Below, piece by piece: positions 6,335-15,111 of a DNA stretch of 64,000 bases. Every line of letters begins with the position of its first letter. Within the stretch, counting starts at the first letter, position 1. Both the position numbers and the translations under genes were made by a program. Under the pieces are notes generated by a model that saw only the letters and a list, made by a program, of their open reading frames with translations, did not search any database and was not told the DNA's origin. This DNA comes from Streptomyces venezuelae (GTDB lineage: Bacteria > Actinomycetota > Actinomycetes > Streptomycetales > Streptomycetaceae). The stretch covers positions 620,001 to 684,000 of the forward strand of contig NZ_CP029189.1 in assembly GCF_008642275.1 (NCBI RefSeq). The letters run 5' to 3'.

Positions 6335-7705
6335 TCAGCCCTTGCCGCCGCTGCGGGCCGCCGCCTGCCGGGCGTCCATCATGTGCAGTGCCTTGCGCGC
6401 CAGCGGGTACGTACGCACCAGCTCGGCCAGCGTCGTCGAGCCCCGCGTGATCCGGGCGAACGCCCGCCACGCCGGACCGAAGCCGGTGATCGCCGCGTGC
6501 AGCAGCCGCGGCTTCGCCTCGAAGAGGTTCAGCATCCGCGTGCCGACCCCCATCTCCACGCCCAGCCCGGCCTTCACCGCGAAGGCGTAGTTGAGGGCCT
6601 GGCGGCGCGCGTCCACGGCGTCCTGCGCCTCGGAGATCTTCACCGCCCACTCCCCCGCCAGCCGCCCGGAACGCAGCGCGAAGGAGATGCCCTCCCGGGT
6701 CCACGGCTCCAGCAGTCCGGCCGCGTCGCCCGCCACCAGCACCCGGCCGCGCGAGAGCGGCGAATCGGGCTTGCGGCAGCGGGTCAGGTGCCCGGAGGAG
6801 ACGGCCGGTTCGAAGCCGGCGAGTCCGAGCCTGGCGATGAAGTCGTCCAGGTAGCGCTTGGTCGCGGCGCCCTCGCCCTTGGCCGAGATGACCCCGACGG
6901 TCAGGGTGTCGCCCTTGGGGAAGACCCAGCCGTAACTGCCGGGCAGCGGGCCCCAGTCGATCAGCACCCGCCCCTTCCAGTCCTCCGCGACCGTCTCGGG
7001 GACGGGGATCTCCGCTTCCAGCCCGAGGTCCACCTGGTCCATCTCCACCCCGACGTGCGCGCCGATCCGGCTCGCACTGCCGTCCGCGCCGACCACCGCG
7101 CGGGCCAGCACGGTCTCGCCGTCGGCGAGCACCACGGCGACGGTGCGCCGGTCGGGAACGGCCGCCCCGTGCTGCTCGACGCGGGCCACGGCCGTACCCG
7201 TACGGACGGTGGCGCCGGCCTTCTCCGCCTCGGCGACCAGCCCGGCGTCGAACTCCGGGCGGTTGATGAGCCCGAACAGCATGTGCTTCGAGCGGCGGGT
7301 ACGGGTCAGCTTCCCGTCCATCGAGAAGGTGACCGCGTGGATACGGTCCTTGAGGGGCAGCACGAAGCCCGGGGGCAGGGCGTCGCGCGAGGGGCCGATG
7401 ATGCCGCCGCCGCAGGTCTTGTAGCGGGGCAGCTCGGCCTTCTCCAGCAGCAGGACGCGCCGCCCGGCCGTCGCCGCCGCGTACGCGGCCGAGGACCCGG
7501 CAGGTCCCGCCCCGACCACGACCACGTCCCACACCTCGCTGGTCTCCCCGGCCGCCTCGTCGCCCGCCCGCCGGGCGTCCTGCCCCGCGCCCACGCCCTC
7601 GCCCGGGCCCATGCCTGCGTCCGCGCCCGCGTCCATGCCCGCTCCTGCGTCTGCGCCCGCTCCTGCGTCCGTGCCTGCGTCGCGTACGTCGTCGTCGCTG
7701 CTCAC
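6335..7705 (-). CDS. Geranylgeranyl reductase-family FAD-dependent oxidoreductase
   Basis: The 456-residue protein has an N-terminal FAD-binding Rossmann motif (VVVVGAGPAGSSAA, about residues 50-63), a CGGGIIGPSRDAL segment typical of the GGR/ChlP family, the second nucleotide motif RVLVAGDAAGLLEPWTREGI and an SFALRSGRLAGEW helix. Such enzymes hydrogenate isoprenoid double bonds, for example in menaquinone tails or lipids, or act as related monooxygenases. The GTG at 7703-7705 was chosen because the frame above it crosses the promoter of the divergent peptidase gene. The first 45 residues are a low-complexity Asp/Ala/Gly repeat with no counterpart in the family core. Confidence 0.85.
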   Translation of the reverse strand: MSSDDDVRDAGTDAGAGADAGAGMDAGADAGMGPGEGVGAGQDARRAGDEAAGETSEVWDVVVVGAGPAGSSAAYAAATAGRRVLLLEKAELPRYKTCGGGIIGPSRDALPPGFVLPLKDRIHAVTFSMDGKLTRTRRSKHMLFGLINRPEFDAGLVAEAEKAGATVRTGTAVARVEQHGAAVPDRRTVAVVLADGETVLARAVVGADGSASRIGAHVGVEMDQVDLGLEAEIPVPETVAEDWKGRVLIDWGPLPGSYGWVFPKGDTLTVGVISAKGEGAATKRYLDDFIARLGLAGFEPAVSSGHLTRCRKPDSPLSRGRVLVAGDAAGLLEPWTREGISFALRSGRLAGEWAVKISEAQDAVDARRQALNYAFAVKAGLGVEMGVGTRMLNLFEAKPRLLHAAITGFGPAWRAFARITRGSTTLAELVRTYPLARKALHMMDARQAAARSGGKG

Positions 7706-7886
7706 GATGTGTTGCTGCTCCTGATCACCCGGTTGCTCCGATGCCGGGGAAATCCTACGGCGAGACACCGCCCCGTCCCGCTGTGCGAGGATCAAGACTG
7801 TCTTTCGCCGTACCCGGCATACGCACACCCCGCGGATGCGGGCGGCGTACACGGAGAACAACGTCGCACCCAAAAGGAGCGTGCCC

Positions 7887-9251
7887 ATGTCCCAGAATCC
7901 GATCGCCGAGACCGTCGCCTCGCTGATGCCCCGCGCCAAGCAGGAGCTGACCGAGCTGGTGGCCTTCCAGTCGGTGGCGGACTGGGCGCAGTTCCCCAAG
8001 AGCGAGAGCGAGGCCGCCGCGAACTGGGTGGCCGACGCCCTGCGCGTCGAGGGCTTCCAGGACGTGGCACTGCTCGACACCCCCGACGGCACCCAGTCGG
8101 TCTACGGTTTCCTGCCCGGCCCCGAGGGCGCGCCGACCGTGCTGCTGTACGCGCACTACGACGTCCAGCCGCCGCTCGACGACGCGGCCTGGACCTCGCC
8201 GGCCTTCGAGCTGACCGAGCGCGACGGCCGCTGGTACGGGCGCGGCTCGGCCGACTGCAAGGGCGGGTTCATCATGCACCTGCTGGCGCTGCGCGCGCTG
8301 AAGGCCAACGGCGGTGTGCCGGTGAGCGTGAAGGTGATCGTCGAGGGCTCGGAGGAGCAGGGCACCGGCGGCCTCCAGCAGTACGCCGAGGCGCACCCGG
8401 AGCTCCTGGCCGCCGACACCATCGTCATCGGCGACGCGGGCAACTTCCGCCTCGGCCTGCCGACGGTGACGGCCACGCTGCGCGGCATGTGCCTGGTCAA
8501 GGTGAAGATCGACACGCTCGGCGGCAACCTGCACTCGGGCATGTTCGGCGGCGCCGCTCCCGACGCGCTGGCCGCGCTGATCCGCGTACTCGACTCGCTG
8601 CGCGCGGAGAACGGTTCGACGACCGTGGACGGGCTCGCTTCGGACGAGGTGTGGGACGGCCTGCAGTACCCGGAGGCCGCTTTCCGTGCCGACGCGAAGG
8701 TGCTGGACGGTGTCGAGCTCATCGGTGAGGGTTCGATCGCGGACCGGCTGTGGGCGCGCCCGGCCGTCACGGTGCTCGGCATCGACTGCCCGCCGGTGGT
8801 CGGCGCCACTCCGTCGGTGCACGCGAGCGCCGGCGCGCTGATCAGCCTGCGGATGCCGCCGGGCATGGACACCGCCGCGGCCGTCAAGCTGCTGCAGGCC
8901 CACCTTGAGGCGCACACCCCGTGGAAGGCACGCCTCGAACTGGAGGTCGTCGGCCAGGGTCAGCCGTTCCAGGCGGACACCGACAGTCCGGCGTACGCGT
9001 CGATGCGCGCGGCCCTGGAGGCCGCCTACCCCGGCCAGGAGATGCAGATCAGCGGCATGGGCGGGTCGATCCCGCTGTGCAACACGCTGACCTCCCTGTA
9101 CCCGGAGGCGGAGATGCTGCTGATCGGGCTGAGCGAGCCGGAGGCGCAGATCCACGCGGTCAACGAGAGCGTGTCGCCGCAGGAGCTGGAGCGTCTGTCG
9201 GTGGCGGAGGCCCTCTTCCTCGTCAACTACGCGGAGTCCAAGCGCGCCTGA
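7887..9251 (+). CDS. M20-family dipeptidase/metallopeptidase
   Basis: The 454-residue protein is a cytosolic M20 zinc peptidase of the carnosinase/dipeptidase type. The metal ligands and catalytic acids are visible: AHYDVQPP (His and Asp), GRGSADCKGG (bridging Asp), EGSEEQGTGGL (catalytic Glu and ligand Glu), GDAGNF (Asp) and the late IHAVNESV His. A dimerisation lid domain lies between about residues 200 and 330. The ATG at 7887 follows AAAGGAGC at 7872-7880. It is divergent from the flavoenzyme gene and probably hydrolyses dipeptides or N-acyl amino acids. Confidence 0.93.
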   Translation: MSQNPIAETVASLMPRAKQELTELVAFQSVADWAQFPKSESEAAANWVADALRVEGFQDVALLDTPDGTQSVYGFLPGPEGAPTVLLYAHYDVQPPLDDAAWTSPAFELTERDGRWYGRGSADCKGGFIMHLLALRALKANGGVPVSVKVIVEGSEEQGTGGLQQYAEAHPELLAADTIVIGDAGNFRLGLPTVTATLRGMCLVKVKIDTLGGNLHSGMFGGAAPDALAALIRVLDSLRAENGSTTVDGLASDEVWDGLQYPEAAFRADAKVLDGVELIGEGSIADRLWARPAVTVLGIDCPPVVGATPSVHASAGALISLRMPPGMDTAAAVKLLQAHLEAHTPWKARLELEVVGQGQPFQADTDSPAYASMRAALEAAYPGQEMQISGMGGSIPLCNTLTSLYPEAEMLLIGLSEPEAQIHAVNESVSPQELERLSVAEALFLVNYAESKRA

Positions 9252-9285
9252 CCCCTGCTCAGCGGGCGGTGCCGGCCGTCGTGTG

Positions 9286-9316
9286 TACGCCCAGGGCGCA
9301 GTGCGCCCTGGGCGTA
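9286..9316. terminator. Perfect 15-bp-arm hairpin after the M20 peptidase
   Basis: TACGCCCAGGGCGCA (9286-9300) and its exact complement (9302-9316) flank one base, giving a 14-bp stem with a three-base loop. It lies 35 bases after the peptidase stop and before the next promoter. It has no U-tract, like many streptomycete terminators. Confidence 0.7.
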
Positions 9317-9372
9317 CTGCGCTCCCGGTGAACTCCGCGCCCGCGGGGCCCCGTCGTCCCTACGTTGACCGT

Positions 9373-10077
9373 ATGGATCTCGTAGAAGTGCTCCCGAACC
9401 AGCTGCACATGCTCCGCTTCTCCCTCGGCCAGGCCTATCTCTGGCAGGACGGGGAAGCCCTCACCCTGATCGACGCCGGCCATGCCGGATCGGCGGAGGA
9501 GATCGAGGGGGCGATGCGCTCCCTCGGTGCGACGCCGGAACGGCTGGAGCGGATCGTCCTCACCCACTGCCACGACGACCATGTCGGTGCGGCCGGTGAG
9601 CTCGCCGCCCGCTGGGGCGCACAGGTGCTGGCGCACCGCCTGGACGCGCCGGTGATCCGGGGCGAGCAGCCCGTTCCCGAACCGGTGCTGCTCGACTGGG
9701 AGATCCCGCTGCACACGCACGCCCTGGCCACCGTCCCCCAGGCTCCGCCCACCCAGGTCGACCGGGAGCTGGAGGACGGGGACGTGCTGGGGTTCGGGGA
9801 CGGGGCGTACGTCGTCCACGCGCCGGGCCACACGGACGGCAGCATCGGCATCCACCTCCCGCGCCACGGTGTGCTGTTCACGGGGGACTGCGTCGCCGCC
9901 GTGGGCCCGCTGATGCTGGGCGTCTTCAACGTGGACCGGCCCCGGGCGATCACCACCTTCACGCGCCTGGCCTCGCTCGCCCCGTCGGTCGCCTGCTTCG
10001 GCCATGGCGATCCGCTGACGGAGAACACGGCCGGGGCCCTCGCGAAGGCGGCGCTGGAAACGGCCGCTTCCGGCTGA
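9373..10077 (+). CDS. MBL-fold metallo-hydrolase
   Basis: The 234-residue protein is a metallo-beta-lactamase-fold hydrolase. The zinc signature HCHDDH is at about residues 61-66, preceded by LIDAGHAGS. The later ligands are APGHTDGS (His) and FTGDCVA (Asp), and FGHGDPL near the end gives the last His. It lacks features specific to glyoxalase II or beta-lactamase, so the substrate is open. The ATG at 9373 has no ribosome site, but TACGTT at 9361-9366 is placed for a transcript starting at the ATG, so the mRNA may be leaderless. Confidence 0.88.
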   Translation: MDLVEVLPNQLHMLRFSLGQAYLWQDGEALTLIDAGHAGSAEEIEGAMRSLGATPERLERIVLTHCHDDHVGAAGELAARWGAQVLAHRLDAPVIRGEQPVPEPVLLDWEIPLHTHALATVPQAPPTQVDRELEDGDVLGFGDGAYVVHAPGHTDGSIGIHLPRHGVLFTGDCVAAVGPLMLGVFNVDRPRAITTFTRLASLAPSVACFGHGDPLTENTAGALAKAALETAASG

Positions 10078-10330
10078 GACCCCGCGCCGGTCCGCTCCGG
10101 CCCGGCCCCTCGGGCCCCCCGGGCCCCTCGGGCCCCTCGGGCCCCGGCACGGCCCAGCGGCGGTGGTTCCCCGGGCGTGGTGCCGGAGGATCGTGCGCAC
10201 GGCAGTGCGGTCGTGTCGAGCAGGGCGGGGCGGGGCGGGGACGGGGCGCGCCAGTGGTGGACCAGCGGCGCACCTCGGCCAGGGGGTCGGCGAACCCCGT
10301 CCCGGCCCTGCGTCCGCCGGAGCGGCCGGA

Positions 10331-11368
10331 TCAGCCGGTGGGGACGCCCGCCTCCAGGTAGAGGGGGCGGCCGCGTTCGCGGGCGCGCAGGGCCCAGCGC
10401 AGGCGTTCGTAGCGGTGCGGCGGGAGCAGAGCGGCGGCCTCGTCCTCCGTGACGAAGCGCCAGGCACGCAGTTCCGGACCGGGCAGCCGGAGCGCGGCCG
10501 TCGCCTCGTCCGAGAGACGGCCGCCGTCGAAGAGCAGGCGCAGCCCGCCGTAACCGGGCGGCTGGGGCGGCTCCCAGTCGACCACGAGCAGCCCGGGGGC
10601 CCGCTCCAGTACGACGCCCAGTTCCTCCGCGACCTCCCGTACTCCCGCGTTCGCGGGTGCCTCGCCCGCTTCGACGACTCCCCCCGGGAACTCCCAGCCC
10701 GCCTTGTACGTCGGGTCCACCAGCAGCACCCGGTCCTGCTCGTCGAAGAGCAGCACCCCGGACGCCACGGTCTCACGGGTGGGCTCCGGTGTCTGGACGA
10801 TGTCGCAGACCTTCGCCTCCTCCGAGCGGACGGCCTCGGCGATGCGCTCCGCCGTCTCCCGCGGGGTCAGCGCCCCGTTGTCGACGACGTGCGCGTCACC
10901 GGTGAGCCAGCCGAGGGCCTGCTGGTAGACCGGTAGGTGGTCGTACGCCCACTGGCGGACCCGGAGGTCGACCTCGGCGGGTTCCCCGGCTTCCCGCCGT
11001 GTCGCGATCCGCTCCCGAAGGATCGTTTCTGCAGGAGCCAGCAGCACATGCCTCACGGGGATCCGCCGGGCCGCCAGCCCGCCGAAGATCTCGTCCCGGT
11101 ACTCCTGGCGCAGCAGCGTCATCGGTACGACGAGCACCCCGCCCAGTTCGGCGAGCATGGCCGCGGCCGTGTCCACCACCAACCGGCGCCAGCTCGGCAG
11201 GTCCTGGTAGTCGGTGACCTCCGCCAGTCGCTTGGGCGGCAGCAGCACGCGCAGCGCGTCGCCGACGAGCTCCGGGTCGAACAGGGTGCTGTCCGGGAGG
11301 AGTCCGGTCAGTTCGCGGGCCGTGCTGGTCTTTCCGGCGCTGAACGTGCCGTTGATCCAGACAATCAC
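10331..11368 (-). CDS. P-loop ATPase/kinase fused to a Nudix hydrolase
   Basis: The 345-residue protein has two domains. Residues 1-180 form an AAA/zeta-type P-loop kinase-like domain: INGTFSAGKTSTARELTGLL (Walker A) and conserved RQEYRDEIF and RIATRREAG segments. Residues 205-330 form a Nudix domain with an intact box, GGVVEAGEAPANAG followed by VREVAEELGV. I placed the start at the GTG at 11366-11368: AGGGG lies 5 bases upstream and the protein then begins VIVWINGTF as usual for the family. An in-frame ATG six codons earlier (11386) is the alternative. The fused domains may act on a nucleotide substrate. Confidence 0.85.
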   Translation of the reverse strand: MIVWINGTFSAGKTSTARELTGLLPDSTLFDPELVGDALRVLLPPKRLAEVTDYQDLPSWRRLVVDTAAAMLAELGGVLVVPMTLLRQEYRDEIFGGLAARRIPVRHVLLAPAETILRERIATRREAGEPAEVDLRVRQWAYDHLPVYQQALGWLTGDAHVVDNGALTPRETAERIAEAVRSEEAKVCDIVQTPEPTRETVASGVLLFDEQDRVLLVDPTYKAGWEFPGGVVEAGEAPANAGVREVAEELGVVLERAPGLLVVDWEPPQPPGYGGLRLLFDGGRLSDEATAALRLPGPELRAWRFVTEDEAAALLPPHRYERLRWALRARERGRPLYLEAGVPTG

Positions 11369-11506
11369 GTCTACCCCTTTCCCCATGGCTCGTCCGGAGC
11401 CCCCAGTGGCTTGCCCGCCCCACCCTGCCACGGAAACCTCACGATCGGCCCAGTGCTTATGCTCAAGGTCACAGCCCTGCACGTGAGCCCCGGAGGATTC
11501 GCCACC

Positions 11507-12544
11507 GTGCCCCACAACCGCCGCCCGTCCGAGCCCCGCTACGGCAACCGGCCGACCATGAAGGACGTGGCGTCCCAGGCGGGCGTCGGCCTGAAGACGG
11601 TGTCGCGCGTGGTCAACGGTGAGCCGGGGGTGACCCCCGAGACCGAACGACGGGTCCAGGCGGCCATCGAGGCCCTCGGCTTCCGCCGCAACGACAGTGC
11701 CCGGGTGCTGCGCAAGGGCCGTACCGCCACCGTGGGCCTGGTCCTGGAGGATCTCGCCGACCCCTTCTACGGCCCGCTGAACCGGGCGGTGGAGGAGGTG
11801 GCCCGCGCGCACGGGGCACTGCTCATCAACGGCTCCAGCGCCGAGGACCCGGACCGGGAGCGGGAGTTGGCACTCGCGCTGTGCGCCCGCCGGGTGGACG
11901 GGCTGATCGTGATCCCCGCAGGCGACGACCACCGCTATCTGGAGCCGGAGATGCGGGCCGGGGTGTCCACGGTGTTCGTGGACCGGCCGGCGGGGCGGAT
12001 CGACGCGGACGTGGTGCTGTCGGACAGCTTCGGCGGTGCCCGGGGCGGGGTGGCCCACCTGATCGCGGGGGGCCACCGCCGGATCGGTTTCATCGGCGAC
12101 CACCCCCGCATCCACACGGTGGCCGAGCGGCTGCGCGGCTACCGCTCGGCGATGGCCGACGCGGGCCTGCCGGTCTCCGACTCCTGGATCTCGCTCGGGT
12201 CCACGGCCCCGGAACGGGTCGCGGCGGCGGCCGGGGCGATGCTCACGGGCCCCGACCCGGTGACCGCCGTCTTCGCCGGCAACAACCGGGTGACGGTGAC
12301 CGTCGTACGGGTCCTCGCGGCGTACGCCCGGCCGGTGGCGCTGGTCGGCTTCGACGACTTCGAGCTGGCCGATCTGCTCCGCCCGGGCGTCACCGTGGTC
12401 GCCCAGGACCCGGCGGCCCTGGGCCGGGTGGCCACGGACCGCCTCTTCCAGCGCCTCGCGGGCGCGGACCTGGCCCCGGCCCGCATCGAACTCCCCACCC
12501 GGCTGATCCCCCGCGGCTCGGGCGAGATCCCTCCCACGAACTGA
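11507..12544 (+). CDS. LacI-family transcriptional regulator
   Basis: The 345-residue protein has a LacI helix-turn-helix (MKDVASQAGVGLKTVSRVVN) at about residues 18-37 followed by the hinge motif FRRNDSARVLRKGRT. A periplasmic-binding-protein-like sugar-sensing core follows (VGLVLEDLADPFYGPLNRAV; GFIGDHPRIHTVAERLRGY; ALVGFDDFELADLL). The GTG at 11507 has GGAGG ten bases upstream; ATGs at 11459 and 11558 are alternatives. The gene is divergent from the ATPase-Nudix gene, and no sugar operon adjoins it, so its regulon is unclear. Confidence 0.9.
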   Translation: MPHNRRPSEPRYGNRPTMKDVASQAGVGLKTVSRVVNGEPGVTPETERRVQAAIEALGFRRNDSARVLRKGRTATVGLVLEDLADPFYGPLNRAVEEVARAHGALLINGSSAEDPDRERELALALCARRVDGLIVIPAGDDHRYLEPEMRAGVSTVFVDRPAGRIDADVVLSDSFGGARGGVAHLIAGGHRRIGFIGDHPRIHTVAERLRGYRSAMADAGLPVSDSWISLGSTAPERVAAAAGAMLTGPDPVTAVFAGNNRVTVTVVRVLAAYARPVALVGFDDFELADLLRPGVTVVAQDPAALGRVATDRLFQRLAGADLAPARIELPTRLIPRGSGEIPPTN

Positions 12545-12691
12545 GGTTCGACCACGGCGGGGGCGCCGCCAGGCGCGCGAACGCGCACCGCACCACGCGC
12601 ACGCAGCGCTTTCGTACGCGCAGGCGCCCACCCGGTGGGGGACGGCCGAACACCTGAATCGCGCACCCATTCGCCTTGCCCCGCAAGGGAT

Positions 12692-12720
12692 TTGACGCTC
12701 CGTCGGCCGTCTGCCAGCGT
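12692..12720 (+). promoter_or_regulatory. Promoter for the large GTPase gene
   Basis: TTGACG (12692-12697) and CAGCGT (12715-12720) are separated by 17 bases, a good match to the housekeeping-sigma spacing, and lie about 40 bases before the ATG at 12759. The rest of the 12545-12758 interval shows only GCGCA-rich low-complexity sequence. Confidence 0.5.
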
Positions 12721-12758
12721 CATCGGTCCCGGAACAACGGGGAACAACCGGAGGCGCC

Positions 12759-15050
12759 ATGGGCCCGCAGTACACCGCACAGAAGAGCCGGAGCCAGGGG
12801 CGCGAGGGGTGGTCCGTGATCTTCCGCCACCCGGTGCGCCTGGACCCTTCCACGGGCCGCCCGGGCAGAAGGGTGCGGCGCGGACTGGGCACGGCGGTGG
12901 ACGCCGAGGCGGACGCACTGGTCGACCAGCTCAACGAGATCCTGCGCACGCAGTCCCTCTGGGAGCCGCACCTGCGCCAGCAGGCCGCGAAGCTCTTCGA
13001 CAGCCGTGTGGTGGACGTGTTCTACGAGGACCTGGAATCCACCCGGACCGACTTCCGGAAGATCCGGGACGACCTCCTCGCGCTGCCCACCGCCTCCGAG
13101 GGCTACAAGCACGTCCTGCTCGTCGGCACGACCGGCGCCGGCAAGACCACCGTCGTACGACAGCTCCTCGGTACGGACCCCGAGACGGAGCGGTTCCCCT
13201 CCACGTCGACCGCCAAGACCACCGTGGCCGACACCGAGATCGTGCTGACCGAAGCCGGGCCGTACCGCGCCGCCATCACCTTCGCCGGCCGTGACGAGGT
13301 CATCGACCACCTCACGGAGAACGTCTCGGCCGCCGCGCTCGCCCTCTTCCAGGGCAAATCCGAAGAAGACGCCCTCCGGCGCCTCGTGGACCACGTGAAC
13401 CAGCGTTTCCGCTTCAGCTACGTCCTGGGACGGCCCGAGGTCCCGACGGACGGCGACCACCTCGGCGATGACGACGAGGACGAGTTCGACGAGGACGAGT
13501 TCGACGACGCCGGAGAGGGCGGGGCCGAGGACGTACTCGGCCCCGCCGACCTGAAGGTCATCGACCCGGCCGCCACGGTGGCCCTGCTCGTCCAGACCCT
13601 GCCCCGGCTGCGCGCCATGGTCGAGAAGTGCACCGTCAGCGCACGCGAGGAGCTGGGGGCCACCGACAAGGACGCCAGGGTCGTCGAGGAGGTCGTGGAG
13701 GAGACGCTCGACACCTCCCTTCGCGCCCTGGAGGAGTTCCACGCCGTCGTCGACGGCCTGCTGCACGAGATCGAGCTCAGGTTCTCCCTGCTGACGGAGG
13801 GCGAGCTGCGCCGCACCCGTCAGGGATGGCCGCTCAGCTGGACGCTGGAGACCGAGGACCGCGCCGCGTTCCTGAAGACCGTGATGCGGTTCTCCAGCAA
13901 CTACGCGCCCCTGTTCGGCAGGTTGCTGACACCGCTGGTGAACGGGATCCGGGTCGCCGGACCGTTCGTCCCGACCTGGGCGGAGGCGAGCGACCGCCTC
14001 GTCCTGATCGACGTCGAAGGCCTGGGCCACACGCCGAAGTCGGCGGCCTCGGTCTCCACCGATCTGGCGAAGCGCATCGACGAGGTGGACGCGATCCTCG
14101 TCGTCGACAACGCGACCGCTCCCATGCAGGCGGCTCCGGTCTCCGCCCTCAAGGCCGTCGCGGTGTCGGGCAACTCCGGGAAGCTGCATTTCCTCTTCAC
14201 GCACTTCGACCACATGCGGGCCGACAACCTCCCCCGCTTCGCGGACCGCAAGCAGCATGTCCTCGCGTCGGTCGAGAACGTCCTGAACGCCATGGGGAAG
14301 GAACTCGGCCCGGTCGGCGAACGCGCCGTCCGCACCCAGCTCGAACGGCACTGCTACTTCGTCGGAGGCATGCACAGGCCGCTGGACGACTGCGGGAGGG
14401 AAGGGAAACGGACGGCCGGCCAGATGCGCTCCCTCAGTGCGGACCTGTCCGCCGACGAGGCGGCGCCGGACACCGGGCCGGCCCGGCCGGTCTTCGACCG
14501 CATGAACCTCTCCATCGCGGTCAGTGAGGCCTCCCGCAACTTCCACACCCGGTGGCGCGGGCTGCTCGGCCTGACGCACAACCCGGACGCCCCCAAGGAG
14601 CACTGGACACGGGTGAAGGCCCTCTCGCGGAGGCTGGCCGAGGGCCGCGACGAGTACGACTCCCTGCGGCCGGTCGCCGACCTGCGCACGGAACTCCAGG
14701 TGCAGATCTTCCTCCTGCTTCAGCGTCCGGTCCGCTGGGAAGGGGGCGCGCCGACCGAGGAGGAGCAGGGGGCGGTGATCGACGAGATCTCCAGTGCCGT
14801 GACCGGGAAGCTGTACGCACTGATCGACCAGCGTCTCAGGACCGACGTCCAGAACGCGTGGCTCGACGCCTACCGGCAGCACGGACCGAGGTCGACCTTC
14901 GCCCGGGCGCGCATCATCGACGCCGACGTGTTCGGCCGCGGGGCGCCCGTTCCGACCGCCGCCGCGTCCCCCGACCAGAACAGCTTCCTGAAGGCCGTGG
15001 CGGACATCGTGACCGAGGTGGCGGACCAGAACACGTTCGTCCTCGACTGA
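12759..15050 (+). CDS. Large P-loop GTPase with an integrase-like N-terminal segment
   Basis: This 763-residue protein is not a family I can name with certainty. Residues 18-60 (FRHPVRLDPSTGRPGRRV, then GLGT and an Asp/Glu/Ala helix) resemble the AP2-like arm-binding domain at the start of tyrosine integrases. The nucleotide domain has G1 GTTGAGKT at 123-130, a possible switch-I Thr in PSTSTAKTTVADTEIV, G3 DVEGLG at 418-423 and a G4-like THFD at 481-484. An acidic DDDEDEFDEDEFDD insert lies near residues 232-245. The C-terminal 260 residues look helical, so a dynamin-like or antiphage GTPase is possible. GGAGG precedes the ATG by 5 bases. It stands alone, with its own promoter and terminator. 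Confidence 0.75.
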   Translation: MGPQYTAQKSRSQGREGWSVIFRHPVRLDPSTGRPGRRVRRGLGTAVDAEADALVDQLNEILRTQSLWEPHLRQQAAKLFDSRVVDVFYEDLESTRTDFRKIRDDLLALPTASEGYKHVLLVGTTGAGKTTVVRQLLGTDPETERFPSTSTAKTTVADTEIVLTEAGPYRAAITFAGRDEVIDHLTENVSAAALALFQGKSEEDALRRLVDHVNQRFRFSYVLGRPEVPTDGDHLGDDDEDEFDEDEFDDAGEGGAEDVLGPADLKVIDPAATVALLVQTLPRLRAMVEKCTVSAREELGATDKDARVVEEVVEETLDTSLRALEEFHAVVDGLLHEIELRFSLLTEGELRRTRQGWPLSWTLETEDRAAFLKTVMRFSSNYAPLFGRLLTPLVNGIRVAGPFVPTWAEASDRLVLIDVEGLGHTPKSAASVSTDLAKRIDEVDAILVVDNATAPMQAAPVSALKAVAVSGNSGKLHFLFTHFDHMRADNLPRFADRKQHVLASVENVLNAMGKELGPVGERAVRTQLERHCYFVGGMHRPLDDCGREGKRTAGQMRSLSADLSADEAAPDTGPARPVFDRMNLSIAVSEASRNFHTRWRGLLGLTHNPDAPKEHWTRVKALSRRLAEGRDEYDSLRPVADLRTELQVQIFLLLQRPVRWEGGAPTEEEQGAVIDEISSAVTGKLYALIDQRLRTDVQNAWLDAYRQHGPRSTFARARIIDADVFGRGAPVPTAAASPDQNSFLKAVADIVTEVADQNTFVLD

Positions 15051-15060
15051 GGCCGGCACG

Positions 15061-15103
15061 CCACCGAGGCCCGTCCGGGAACGCCCCGGGCGGGCCTCGG
15101 TGG
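15061..15103. terminator. Bidirectional terminator between convergent genes
   Basis: CCACCGAGGCCCG (15061-15073) pairs exactly with 15091-15103 around a 17-base loop. It lies between the stop of the GTPase gene (15050) and the stop of the aldolase-like gene (15112), so it can serve both strands. Confidence 0.85.
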
Positions 15104-15111
15104 CGCCGTGA

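Noticed and set aside
10107..10146. GGGCCCCTC repeats after the MBL gene as a regulatory array
   Set aside because: Simple low-complexity GC run without symmetry or gene context.
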